Program-made: the position numbers and the translations under genes
Notes under the pieces: generated by a model
Seen by the model: the letters and a program-made list of their open reading frames with translations, nothing else
Database searches by the model: none
Told to the model about the DNA's origin: nothing
Shown: in pieces, positions 1-8,363 of the stretch
Position numbering within the stretch: position 1 is the first letter of the stretch
How the letters are laid out: each line of letters opens with the position of its first letter
Origin: Sphingobacterium hotanense
Lineage (GTDB): Bacteria > Bacteroidota > Bacteroidia > Sphingobacteriales > Sphingobacteriaceae
NCBI RefSeq assembly: GCF_008274825.1
Contig: NZ_CP030848.1
Location: forward strand, 2,542,001-2,606,000
Direction of reading: 5' to 3'
Length of the DNA stretch: 64,000 nucleotides

Positions 1-417
1 ATGGGGTTATTTTCAATATTCAATAAAGCAGACCGGGAAAACCATCTAATCGAATATCGGGTCGGCCAGGAATGGCATTATCATACACGCAAAAATGAAG
101 AAGACTCAACATTAATAATCGTAAAAATAGAGCCCGAAGAAGATGACTTCATCGTTCATATTCATGTTTCAGGAGTCCAACTTGCTACTGCACATACTAC
201 ATCCGGATTTGTAGAATATATTTCCCACCTTCCGCTTTCCCAAGAAGCTTTACTCGCCAGCATCACTCACTTAAAAAATGATCGTTGCGCCATGCCAGAC
301 TACGAGTTTGGCTATGTCCGATGGAAATCTGCTTACGACGAAAACAAAGCCGGCGTCTTCAGTATTCCTTTAAACGAAATTTTGAACTATCTAGAAAAGG
401 GAATCAAGACCGAATGA
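1..417 (+). CDS. hypothetical protein, 138 aa
   Basis: An ATG is the first base of the window, so this could be the true start or an internal Met of a longer gene. The protein has no signal peptide and no membrane segment. The N-terminal half (residues about 15-65) alternates short beta-type stretches (YRVGQEWHYHTR, STLIIVKIEP, DFIVHIHVSG), as in a small beta-rich domain. The C-terminal third is more helical and ends with YLEKGIKTE. I do not recognise a family. It converges with the MscS gene, 12 bp beyond its stop. It is likely a real cytoplasmic protein; the function is unknown. Confidence 0.7.
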   Translation: MGLFSIFNKADRENHLIEYRVGQEWHYHTRKNEEDSTLIIVKIEPEEDDFIVHIHVSGVQLATAHTTSGFVEYISHLPLSQEALLASITHLKNDRCAMPDYEFGYVRWKSAYDENKAGVFSIPLNEILNYLEKGIKTE

Positions 418-429
418 TGTCGATTTATC

Positions 430-1278
430 TTATGAACTTTTCTTAATGTGGATATCCGTTTGTGGAAAAGGAATTTCGATCCCAGCTTTATCTAAGGCTT
501 CTTTACAACTAATGATTAACTGCTCCTGCATCGTCCAAAAATTCTCGTTACTCGTCGTAACGCGAACGGATAGGTTTATGGCACTATCGCCCAAACTTGT
601 CACCACTACCGCAGGCTCGGGATCAGTAAATGCAAATTCATTGCTTCGTATACAATCCAACAGTATGCTTTTCGCTTTACGCAGGTCAGCATCATAAGAA
701 ACACCAATATCAAACCAAGTTCTTCGTGTCCCAAGCTCAGTGTAATTTGTGATATTACTGTTGGAGAGCTCGCCATTAGGGATAACCACAAGCTGATTTT
801 GGGGCGTCACAAGTCTTGTATTAAAAATATCAATCACTTTTACCGTACCATCCACACCTGTAGAGGAAGAAATATAATCGCCAACCCTAAAAGGTTTAAA
901 CAAAAGGATCAATACGCCCCCCGCAAAGTTGGACAGCGAGCCCTGCAAGGACATACCAATTGCCAAACCAGCAGCACCGATTACAGCAATAAAGGTAGAA
1001 GTTTGAACCCCTAACTGGCTAACGACTACGATAAATAGCATAACCTTTAAAACCCAGTTAATCAAGTTCCCTAAAAATGTCCTGATGCTAGGATCAATGT
1101 CGCGACGTACAAAAATCTTATCAACAAGCTTCCGAACCAATCGTATCAGCCAGAGCCCCAAAAACAAAACCAATCCGGCTGATATTATCGAACTAATCAA
1201 TATCGGAGCATATCCAATAGCACTGTCAATAAATTTCTCAATCTTTCCTTCTACATTTTCCAAGTTTTCTACCTGCAT
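430..1278 (-). CDS. MscS family small-conductance mechanosensitive channel
   Basis: Inner-membrane channel that releases solutes on hypo-osmotic shock. The 282-aa length is normal for MscS. Three membrane segments are visible (about 20-45, 70-92 and 95-130). The third is the Gly/Ala-rich pore helix (GAAGLAIGMSLQGSLSNFAGG) followed by the beta-domain signature LFKPFRVGDYI, and the C-terminal domain ends with GIEIPFPQTDIHI. I chose the ATG at 1278 over an in-frame TTG one codon upstream. A possible promoter lies at 1491-1498, which would give a leader of about 200 nt. The gene stands alone. Confidence 0.93.
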   Translation of the reverse strand: MQVENLENVEGKIEKFIDSAIGYAPILISSIISAGLVLFLGLWLIRLVRKLVDKIFVRRDIDPSIRTFLGNLINWVLKVMLFIVVVSQLGVQTSTFIAVIGAAGLAIGMSLQGSLSNFAGGVLILLFKPFRVGDYISSSTGVDGTVKVIDIFNTRLVTPQNQLVVIPNGELSNSNITNYTELGTRRTWFDIGVSYDADLRKAKSILLDCIRSNEFAFTDPEPAVVVTSLGDSAINLSVRVTTSNENFWTMQEQLIISCKEALDKAGIEIPFPQTDIHIKKSS

Positions 1279-1674
1279 CAAATCTTAATTTTATATACGC
1301 GAAAAGTTTAAATAAATAAAACAGCTTTTGATTTTCATGACCAACAACTTCACCAGCATATTTCCACAACTATAGGAATAGAAAAAATCTAAAGGAAATG
1401 TTGAATCGTTGGATCATCAAAACCGATTGCTGTGAATATTAATCTGACAGAATCAAGGATTAATTCTGCCTATTAATAATTAATGTGGTACAAAACTACC
1501 GAAAATAAACTAATAAGCAAAATTAAAGAACATCTAATCAATAAAAGTGTCGAACTAAAAACCCATTGCAATGAAATGTCTAGGAATAGGAAACATCATG
1601 ATTATTTCTGTAATGTAACTATATAGATAAAATCTATGCAATAATTCCCAAGTCAAAGCACTTCTTTTTATATT
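1279..1674. other. intergenic region, about 400 bp
   Basis: AT-rich stretch between the divergent MscS and AGCS genes, with no convincing coding sequence. It holds a minus-strand -7 box at 1491-1498 and a plus-strand -7-like box at 1669-1677. There is also a short inverted repeat (CAGAAT ... ATTCTG, around 1447-1468). Confidence 0.6.
1491..1498 (-). promoter_or_regulatory. candidate -7 box for MscS gene
   Basis: On the minus strand this reads TAGTTTTG, an exact TAnnTTTG Bacteroidota -7 element. It points to the MscS gene with a leader of about 200 nt. No clear -33 TTTG was seen at the right spacing. Confidence 0.4.
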
Positions 1675-1677
1675 TTG
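1669..1677 (+). promoter_or_regulatory. -7-like promoter box before the AGCS gene
   Basis: The sequence TATATTTTG is a TAnnTTTG-type box with one extra base in the spacer. It ends 12 bp before the ATG at 1690, so the transcript would have a very short leader. This supports the ATG at 1690 and argues against a TTG start at 1675, which lies inside the box. Confidence 0.45.
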
Positions 1678-1689
1678 CGGCAATCGCCT

Positions 1690-3132
1690 ATGGAATTATT
1701 GAAGAAAATCGTTGATATAGTTTATAACATTGTCTGGTCAGACATCCTAGTATATCTCTGTTTATTAACAGGAACCTACTTTTCTATTAGGTTTAGACTT
1801 CCTCAACTACGCTATCTTAGAGAAATGATAAGTCTTCTGTTCAATAGCAAAGCGTCTGACAAAGGAATCTCCTCATTTCAAGCATTTTCACTTGCCATTT
1901 CTGGCCGCGTTGGAACGGGAAACATCGCGGGAGTCGCCACAGCGATCGGCATGGGAGGACCTGGCGCAATATTTTGGATGTGGGCAATAGCCTTTCTTGG
2001 AAGTGCTTCAGCTATCGTAGAAGCAACATTGGGACAACTATATAAAAAAGAAATTAATGGACAATATAGAGGTGGGCCGGCATATTATATTCGGTATGGG
2101 TTAAATAATAAAACGTTCGCAATAATATTTGCAATCGTCACCATTGTCAGTACCGGCTTCCTTCTCCCCAGTGTGCAATCTAACAGTATTGCTGTAGCGG
2201 TAAACACGGCTTTTGGAACATCAGGAGTACTCACAGCGCTTGTTCTCATGACTCTTTTAGGATTGATTATTATTGGAGGGGTAAAAAGAATCAGTAAAGT
2301 GTCCGAATTGGTCGTCCCGTTCATGGCTGGGGTTTATATTCTCATGGCCTTTGTTATCATCGCTATGAACTATGATCAAATTCCTTCCGTATTTTCATTA
2401 ATATTTCGATCGGCATTCAGTTTGGACGCAACATTTGGAGGAATCGTAGGTACCGCCATATCTTGGGGTGTCAAGCGAGGCATCTACAGCAATGAAGCGG
2501 GGCAAGGAACAGCGCCCCATGCCGCCGCAGCAGCAGAAGTCGACCATCCATTTAAACAAGGGCTCGTTCAAGGTTTCTCCGTGTATGTCGATACCCTCTT
2601 CGTGTGCACTGCAACCGCCCTCATGATACTATTTACCGGGCAGTACAATGTCGAGCACCCGGATGGTTCTTTCATCGTGCAAAATTTACCCAGCATCGAG
2701 GCGGGACCAGCATTCACACAGATGGCAGTTTCCCAGCATTTTCCTATGATCGGTAGTTCATTTGTCGCTATTGCGCTAACGTTTTTCGCATTCACCACCA
2801 TAATGGCATATTATTACATTGCCGAAACCAATGTCAACTTTCTATTTTGGAAGAGTAAAAATAATCTGGCAACCTGGAGCTTGAGAATACTGATGCTATT
2901 ATCTGTATATCAAGGCTGTGTAACTACTGCTTCTACTGCCTGGCAACTCGGCGATATCGGCGTCGGATTAATGGCATGGTTAAATATCATAGCGATCATT
3001 CTGCTACACCAGAAGGTTGTACTAATGGAAAAAGATTTTGCTTTTCAAAAAAGCCAAGGACATAATCCCATATTTGACGATCAATCCATGAAGATTCCAA
3101 ACATCCCTTTTTGGGATAAAATTAAAAAATAA
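1690..3132 (+). CDS. alanine/glycine:cation symporter (AGCS family)
   Basis: Inner-membrane sodium-coupled transporter for alanine or glycine. The 480-aa protein has about ten hydrophobic segments and the AGCS hallmarks: SGRVGTGNIAGVATAIGMGG near residue 70, a GGPAYYI motif near 130, and KRGIYSNEAGQGTAPHAAA around 265. It starts at ATG 1690, just after a -7-like box. NhaA follows after 3 bp, so the two are probably co-transcribed. A sodium-driven symporter beside a sodium/proton antiporter suggests a shared role in sodium cycling; that link is inference. Confidence 0.93.
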   Translation: MELLKKIVDIVYNIVWSDILVYLCLLTGTYFSIRFRLPQLRYLREMISLLFNSKASDKGISSFQAFSLAISGRVGTGNIAGVATAIGMGGPGAIFWMWAIAFLGSASAIVEATLGQLYKKEINGQYRGGPAYYIRYGLNNKTFAIIFAIVTIVSTGFLLPSVQSNSIAVAVNTAFGTSGVLTALVLMTLLGLIIIGGVKRISKVSELVVPFMAGVYILMAFVIIAMNYDQIPSVFSLIFRSAFSLDATFGGIVGTAISWGVKRGIYSNEAGQGTAPHAAAAAEVDHPFKQGLVQGFSVYVDTLFVCTATALMILFTGQYNVEHPDGSFIVQNLPSIEAGPAFTQMAVSQHFPMIGSSFVAIALTFFAFTTIMAYYYIAETNVNFLFWKSKNNLATWSLRILMLLSVYQGCVTTASTAWQLGDIGVGLMAWLNIIAIILLHQKVVLMEKDFAFQKSQGHNPIFDDQSMKIPNIPFWDKIKK

Positions 3133-3135
3133 TAT

Positions 3136-4311
3136 ATGCAAAAGCTTATCAATCTCCATGTTTTCAAAGATTTCCTGCGTTCGAGTAATGCCGGGGGTAT
3201 TTTACTTTTCTTAGCGGTAATTGTCTCACTAATTCTAGCAAATTCGCCACTAGCACCAGCATTGCAGAACATCCTCGACCATCAACTAGGATTTGAAAAT
3301 GGGTCAATTCATCTCCGATACTCCATACTTTTATGGATAAACGATGGATTAATGGCAATTTTCTTCCTCATGGTTGGATTGGAAATCAAACGAGAGATTG
3401 TCGAAGGTGAGCTTTCATCTCCAAAAAAGGCATCCTTGCCAATCTTATGTGCAATCGGGGGAGCTGCAGTTCCGGCAATTCTGTATTTAAGCCTGAACGC
3501 TGGATCGGAAACTTCATCCGGTTGGGGAATTCCAATGGCAACAGATATTGCTTTTGCACTCGCTGTAATTAATTTGCTAGGAAATAGAATTCCTGCCAGC
3601 CTTAAAATATTCCTCGCGGCATTGGCGATTGTCGACGATTTAATCGCGATTCTTGTCATTGCTTTCTTCTACTCTTCAGGGATCGAGACGACCTATTTAA
3701 TTTACGCAGCGATTGGAATGATCGTTTTACTCGCTATGAATAGAATGAACATCCAAAATCCTTATTTGTATCTCTTGCCAGGCGTTTTTATTTGGTATTT
3801 CATCCATCATTCCGGAATCCATGCTACCATTGCTGGAGTGCTGGTTGCTATGACTATACCTACAAACGACACCGATGTGGAATCGCCACTTGAACGATTG
3901 GAACATGCCCTAGTGAAACCCGTAAATCTTTTGATAATTCCAATTTTTGCTTTCGCAAATACCAATATAACATTGGAAGACTCTATGATTCAAGGCTTAA
4001 CATCCTCCTTGGGATTGGGAATCGCATTAGGACTGGTCCTTGGTAAGCCAATCGGTATCATGCTGATCGCATTTCTATGCCGTAAATTGAAATTGAGTGA
4101 GCTTCCAGAAAATGCCAACTGGCGTCATATTCTCGGCGTGGGTCTATTGGCCGGAATTGGATTCACCATGTCTATTTTCATTGCGCTACTATCGTTCGAG
4201 TCTGAAACACACATTGCAGAAGCTAAGCTTGCTATCTTAATAACATCACTTTTAGCTGGCGTACTTGGATTTATCATATTACGCGCTAGCTCAGTAAAAA
4301 ATCAGTCATAG
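3136..4311 (+). CDS. nhaA: Na+/H+ antiporter NhaA
   Basis: Inner-membrane electrogenic antiporter that exports sodium in exchange for protons, important for pH and salt homeostasis. The 391-aa length is typical. The family signatures are present: NDGLMAIFFLMVGLEIKREI near residue 70, GIPMATDIAFALAVINLLG near 135, the paired transport aspartates in ALAIVDDLIAILVI, and GIHATIAGVLVA. It starts 3 bp after the AGCS stop and is probably in the same operon. No strong terminator is visible after it. Confidence 0.96.
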   Translation: MQKLINLHVFKDFLRSSNAGGILLFLAVIVSLILANSPLAPALQNILDHQLGFENGSIHLRYSILLWINDGLMAIFFLMVGLEIKREIVEGELSSPKKASLPILCAIGGAAVPAILYLSLNAGSETSSGWGIPMATDIAFALAVINLLGNRIPASLKIFLAALAIVDDLIAILVIAFFYSSGIETTYLIYAAIGMIVLLAMNRMNIQNPYLYLLPGVFIWYFIHHSGIHATIAGVLVAMTIPTNDTDVESPLERLEHALVKPVNLLIIPIFAFANTNITLEDSMIQGLTSSLGLGIALGLVLGKPIGIMLIAFLCRKLKLSELPENANWRHILGVGLLAGIGFTMSIFIALLSFESETHIAEAKLAILITSLLAGVLGFIILRASSVKNQS

Positions 4312-4386
4312 ACGAATTAATTCAATTCAAAACATTTTAGAAAGATTAAATATTATAGCTTCAAAACTAGTACTTAAAATTCTGCT

Positions 4387-5076
4387 ATGTGCTACCATTC
4401 TGCCACCCCCAGTAATCAACAATTAACGCAGCAATTCCCTGATAAAAAAATCAGTTATCGAGGAAAAGAGATTTACCATGTGTCGGGATTCGCCCGACCA
4501 AATCTGCCAGTTACATTAAATAGCGACTACGATAGCATTCGAGAGGCAAAATGGAAACTAATCCCTTTCTGGGTAAAAACAGAAGCAGATGCCGCTAAAT
4601 ATGCCAATACGCTCAATGCAGAATCCGAATCGATATTTGAAAAAGCTTCCTATAAAAATTACATCAATATAAATAGAGGCCTACTCTACGTTAATGGATT
4701 CTACGAGCCTCATAAAGTCAGAGGCCAGAAAGAAACAGAAAACTATTTCATTTACAAACCAAATAAAGAGATTTTTACTCTCGGTATTGTATTCTCCGAC
4801 TTTACCGACCAAGAAACCGGAGAGCACTACCCCACCTTTTCAATTATTACAACGCCTGCGAACCCCTTACTCGAAGAAATACATAACGAAAAAAAACGAA
4901 TGCCATTGATTATCTCGCCTCAGGAAAGAGATGCGTGGTTATATGCTAATGGGAAAAACGAAATCCAACAGCTAATGAAACCTTACGCAGGAGAATTAGC
5001 GGCTCATCAAACATACCGTGTGACAGCTGCGCGTGGAGAAGATACAGATCGACCTGATATACAAAATGCTATCTAA
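4387..5076 (+). CDS. SOS response-associated peptidase (SRAP, YedK/HMCES family)
   Basis: Protein of the YedK/HMCES family, which forms a thiazolidine DNA-protein crosslink with abasic sites in single-stranded DNA and so protects them. The catalytic Cys2 directly follows Met1 (MCYH). Other family features are NTLNAESESIFEK, the GFYE segment with its active-site Glu, and EIHNEKKRMPLII, matching the His..RMP motif. The 229-aa length fits. Cys2 must be exposed by Met removal, which fixes the start at 4387. It stands alone; a large inverted repeat follows at 5088-5134. Confidence 0.93.
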   Translation: MCYHSATPSNQQLTQQFPDKKISYRGKEIYHVSGFARPNLPVTLNSDYDSIREAKWKLIPFWVKTEADAAKYANTLNAESESIFEKASYKNYININRGLLYVNGFYEPHKVRGQKETENYFIYKPNKEIFTLGIVFSDFTDQETGEHYPTFSIITTPANPLLEEIHNEKKRMPLIISPQERDAWLYANGKNEIQQLMKPYAGELAAHQTYRVTAARGEDTDRPDIQNAI

Positions 5077-5087
5077 TTTCTGTAAAA

Positions 5088-5134
5088 TTCATTTTGATAA
5101 ATTACTAAAAAATTTAGTAATTTGTCAAAATGAA
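5088..5134. repeat. 47-bp inverted repeat overlapping a start codon
   Basis: Two 22-bp arms (5088-5109 and 5113-5134) are complementary with a single mismatch and are separated by AAA. The right arm contains the ATG (5130-5132) of the next gene and a -7-like box (TAATTTG, 5118-5124). A TTTTG at 5092-5096 sits at a -33-like distance. It is not followed by a T-run, so it is not a normal terminator. It may be an operator, or an RNA hairpin if transcription reads through from the SRAP gene. Confidence 0.75.
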
Positions 5135-5597
5135 ACCCTTAGAAATCCACTGTCGCAACCGTGTCATGTATGCACAGCTATCTGTTAACGATAGAGGTTT
5201 GGGGATGCGCGACTATAACCTAACGGGAAAAGACGGTTTATCCCTGTATATCTTTCGCAAAGAACAGGGTGAATGGAAATGTGCATATGGATACCTCGAT
5301 GAAGATATAAAACAAGCCATTATCGATGCTTTAATCTTGCGTTTTGATTGGACTATAAAAGACTTATTCTACCTCGATGGGGAAAGACATGTCGTCGAAA
5401 TCAGAAGTAAAAAAGGTGGACTATGGCATATATACGACAATAATAGATATATAGCGAGTATCAATTACAATCGCTTTACGCGTCAATTTGAATACCACCT
5501 AGACGACCCTACGCGCAGTGTCACTGAAGCACATCTAAGGAAATATATGGAGATGATTAAACGAGGCGAAATCACCTGGCAAAAGGAAGAGAGATAA
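5130..5597 (+). CDS. hypothetical protein, 155 aa
   Basis: Cytoplasmic-type protein without signal peptide or membrane segment, and not one I recognise. It is mixed alpha/beta with many aromatic residues (GDLFYLDGERHVVEIRS-like strands in the middle, residues about 75-125) and a basic helical C-terminus. The start codon lies inside a long inverted repeat, and the -7-like box ends 5 bp before the ATG, so the mRNA may be leaderless. The next gene starts 142 bp downstream, so it is probably transcribed on its own. Confidence 0.7.
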   Translation: MKPLEIHCRNRVMYAQLSVNDRGLGMRDYNLTGKDGLSLYIFRKEQGEWKCAYGYLDEDIKQAIIDALILRFDWTIKDLFYLDGERHVVEIRSKKGGLWHIYDNNRYIASINYNRFTRQFEYHLDDPTRSVTEAHLRKYMEMIKRGEITWQKEER

Positions 5598-5701
5598 ACT
5601 AAATCATGCATCAACACGAGTAAGTTCCTTGCCTACACTCTTTAAAATGTAGTGATATTCGGAATATGAAGAGATTAAAATGAAAATTACAATAGATATC
5701 C

Positions 5702-5709
5702 TTAATTTG
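5702..5709 (+). promoter_or_regulatory. -7-like promoter box
   Basis: The sequence TTAATTTG matches TAnnTTTG with one mismatch, 30 bp before the ATG at 5740. A small hairpin (CCGTG AA CACGG) lies between box and start codon. Confidence 0.35.
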
Positions 5710-5739
5710 TAGGCAAATTCCCGTGAACACGGATTAGTT

Positions 5740-6735
5740 ATGAAGCCATTATTATTATCCCTCTTTTTGACCCTGCAATTTATTAGCCCGAGTCATGCCC
5801 AAACCGAAAAACTGTTGGGTAAATGGGTCCTGGACATTGTCTTATCTGAAGATAATTCCTTACTACCGATCAATGACATACAATTCTCTACCGAAGCTAT
5901 TTATGTCATTTCACCTCATATGATCGAGATTCAAGGCTATGAGCAACCAGCGAGGTTTATTGGTAGTAGTGAAATCCAGTTAGGTACCAGAACTTTAAAA
6001 TATGGGTTCAGCGATGACTACTTGATCCTCATTGAATCCGGATCCAACAAAAAGCTATGCCTTCTCAAACACACAGATTTCATCAAAAAATATCCTGAAT
6101 TTAAAGAAAAGAGGGTACCGAACTTGTCTACAGAGGTTTATGAAATGAATAAACTTTCCGACGTCACCTTCCAACATCCGGAGGTTAAAGAATTGCAATT
6201 CTATGTCATCGCAAATTCCCCACTACTTAAGAAGAAGACGTCCGGAAATTTTCAATTTACGATAGACTTTTTATTAAGTCCCGAGAATTTCATCAGCGAC
6301 ATTCTCATCGAAGGCATCAACGACAAGAAGATGGAAGCCGAAGTCAGAAAAGCAGTATTCGCCGCAAACCAGTTTTATAGAAATAATACCGGCAAAACAT
6401 TACTTGTTTCTACCCCTTTTCAATTTTTCAAAATGTACAAATCATTCGACGAACCTACGAAAAAGGTCTATGATCACTATCTGAGCGGCGACGATTGGTA
6501 TGCGCAAAATGAATTTGAAAAAGCAATTCAAGAATATGAAAAAGGTTTGAACATAGAATTCGATAAGAAAAGATTTACAGGCCTGTTTTATGAAGATTAT
6601 ATCATACATCTAGGAGTCTCTTATCTCGCAACTAACCAATTAGAAAAGGCAGACAAAACATTCCGAATACTGGGCGATGAAACTAATTTCAAAATACGAA
6701 ACTACTTAAGATACTTTAGCCCTAAGGCTAAATAA
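5740..6735 (+). CDS. secreted hypothetical protein, lipocalin-like N-terminus and TPR-like C-terminus
   Basis: The first 20 residues form a signal peptide (PLLLSLFLTLQFISPSHAQ), so the product is exported. Residues about 24-110 begin with LLGKWVLD and look like a lipocalin-type beta barrel. The middle (about 165-215) has an FTIDFLLSPENFISDI stretch similar in pattern to TonB C-terminal domains. The last 100 residues contain TPR-like helices (WYAQNEFEKAIQEYEKGL, LGVSYLATNQLEKADK). The function is unknown; the domain assignments are inference from pattern. Its 3' end overlaps the end of the convergent lycopene cyclase gene by 30 bp. Confidence 0.75.
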   Translation: MKPLLLSLFLTLQFISPSHAQTEKLLGKWVLDIVLSEDNSLLPINDIQFSTEAIYVISPHMIEIQGYEQPARFIGSSEIQLGTRTLKYGFSDDYLILIESGSNKKLCLLKHTDFIKKYPEFKEKRVPNLSTEVYEMNKLSDVTFQHPEVKELQFYVIANSPLLKKKTSGNFQFTIDFLLSPENFISDILIEGINDKKMEAEVRKAVFAANQFYRNNTGKTLLVSTPFQFFKMYKSFDEPTKKVYDHYLSGDDWYAQNEFEKAIQEYEKGLNIEFDKKRFTGLFYEDYIIHLGVSYLATNQLEKADKTFRILGDETNFKIRNYLRYFSPKAK

Positions 6736-7398
6736 CTTAAAGAAATAAAGTACTAACAGAAATTGCGTATAACCATAAACAGCATCCTCGATTGGAATAG
6801 TAAGCATCCGGATTCCTAGGAAATCACTAGGATTATAGTTCACAATCGGACTTTCTAAACCTGTACCTGTCAAAACACCGTTAACAGGAAAAAAACCCAG
6901 CATCAAAATACTGAATACAAAAGATGCCTTCGCAATCCAGTCCACTCGAGCCACGAAATGCAAATAAATTACTGTACTCAACGTAGCAATAGCCGTTACT
7001 AAGGTATATATTTTATCGTAATGAAGCAGAGCCATCAGCGCGCAAACAATCACCGTTATAAAGACAATGAGATTATTAAAGCCTAGGAGCCAAGATAGAT
7101 TAAAGAATTTTTCAATACAGTAGTAAGTAAAAACGCAGGAAAATGGTATACATATAAAAAATAGCCATTCTTCAATTGGAAGACCAGCAACGTTCAGACC
7201 TATCGTATAATCTGTATTGAACCACCAAACGCCGTGTGCTGTGAACCAAACATCCCAGGCAATAAATGGAATGGCGACAATGATTGACGCCTTCAAGAAA
7301 GACCAGAAATGACGATCAAAACGGATCCGCCGATCGAAGGAAGCAAGAAAACAGATGATAATTGTAAAGAATAATATCAATAGATAGGTATAGCTCAT
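6706..7398 (-). CDS. crtYcd: lycopene cyclase, fused CrtYc-CrtYd type
   Basis: Integral-membrane enzyme that closes beta-ionone rings on lycopene to give gamma- and beta-carotene. The 230-aa protein has six to seven hydrophobic segments. It carries the two repeated CrtYc/CrtYd motifs: WDVWFTAHGVWWF followed by GLPIEEWLFFICIPF in the first half, and IPIEDAVYGYTQFLLVL in the second. This fused arrangement is the common one in Bacteroidota. It is the last gene of the crt operon; its ATG shares one base with the crtZ stop. The 3' end overlaps the opposite-strand gene by 30 bp and no terminator is visible. Confidence 0.92.
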   Translation of the reverse strand: MSYTYLLILFFTIIICFLASFDRRIRFDRHFWSFLKASIIVAIPFIAWDVWFTAHGVWWFNTDYTIGLNVAGLPIEEWLFFICIPFSCVFTYYCIEKFFNLSWLLGFNNLIVFITVIVCALMALLHYDKIYTLVTAIATLSTVIYLHFVARVDWIAKASFVFSILMLGFFPVNGVLTGTGLESPIVNYNPSDFLGIRMLTIPIEDAVYGYTQFLLVLYFFKLFSLRAKVS

Positions 7399-7859
7399 TA
7401 TGCTTTCTCTGATTTAAAATACATTTTAAAATATTTCATGGGTACATAAAGAAACCCAAAACACTCGCCGTCTTCTTTCCCAATATGCTTATGATGTTGC
7501 TTATGCGCTCGTCGTAAAGCCAGAAAATAACGATTTTCACTTTTACTAAAAACCTTCAGGCGTTGATGAATAAAAATATCATGTACAAAGAAATAGGCCA
7601 TCCCATATAACATAATACCTAAACCTATAAAGAACAGATAATTGTATGCTGCTAAGGATCCAAAATACATCATTGCAATGGTTGGGCTAGCAAAAATCAC
7701 AAAGAAATAATCATTTCGTTCAAAAGCCCCATCCGAGCTGTGATCATGATGGTCCCGATGTAAAACCCATAAAAAGCCATGCATCACATATTTATGGATC
7801 AGCCAAGTCGCGCCTTCCATCAAGATAAAAGTCAAAAGGGTGATTAAAATATTTAGCAT
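7398..7859 (-). CDS. crtZ: beta-carotene hydroxylase CrtZ
   Basis: Membrane di-iron hydroxylase of the fatty-acid-hydroxylase superfamily, which adds 3/3'-hydroxyls to beta-carotene to make zeaxanthin. The 153-aa length is normal for CrtZ. All histidine clusters are present: HKYVMH, HRDHHDH, HDIFIHQR and HKQHHKH. Several hydrophobic segments separate them. The gene is 51 bp downstream of the unknown gene of the operon and overlaps the cyclase gene by one base. Confidence 0.94.
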   Translation of the reverse strand: MLNILITLLTFILMEGATWLIHKYVMHGFLWVLHRDHHDHSSDGAFERNDYFFVIFASPTIAMMYFGSLAAYNYLFFIGLGIMLYGMAYFFVHDIFIHQRLKVFSKSENRYFLALRRAHKQHHKHIGKEDGECFGFLYVPMKYFKMYFKSEKA

Positions 7860-7910
7860 ATCGACAGATAATAACAGTAAAACATATTTAATTTTCTAAA
7901 TCGCCAAAAC

Positions 7911-8363
7911 TTATTCTATTAATGCCTTGACATCGGCTGTTGGCATATCGGACTCAAAGCCTCCCCAATTCTCTTGGATAAATCGACGATCCTCAGCAAT
8001 ATTCGATTTATAGCCTAAAAATGAAGGAGCATTCTTCTGAATAGATAAGCGAACAAAGCGCAATTCCGGATTCTTGGGATCTTGACGAATGGCTCGCTCA
8101 ATGTCTTTACGCCCTTCCTTAAAGGTGCTCAACTTAGCAATAGGACTAAACACATGGTTTGCCCAAATCGTCTTCAAACCACCTAAATACGCTAATTCAA
8201 TCGGTGTGGGATTCTTAGACCTCTCCAATTTAACAATTAGCCGTCTGCAAAGTTCCTTATCAGCGATGCATCGCTTATAGTTCAATCGTACGTCCGACAG
8301 ATCATTACCCAGGCAAAACACTGCAGAAAGCAAAAAAACAAACAGAAACGTATACTTGATCAT
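7911..8363 (-). CDS. hypothetical exported protein inside the carotenoid operon
   Basis: About 150 aa, starting with a signal-like hydrophobic segment (YTFLFVFLLSAVFCLG). The rest is helical and soluble, with a TPR-like stretch (GRKDIERAIRQDPKNPELRFVRL). The ATG at 8363 overlaps the crtB stop as ATGA; the in-frame TTG at 8369 is less likely. Tight coupling to crtB suggests a role in pigment formation or placement, but I do not recognise a function. Confidence 0.8.
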   Translation of the reverse strand: MIKYTFLFVFLLSAVFCLGNDLSDVRLNYKRCIADKELCRRLIVKLERSKNPTPIELAYLGGLKTIWANHVFSPIAKLSTFKEGRKDIERAIRQDPKNPELRFVRLSIQKNAPSFLGYKSNIAEDRRFIQENWGGFESDMPTADVKALIE

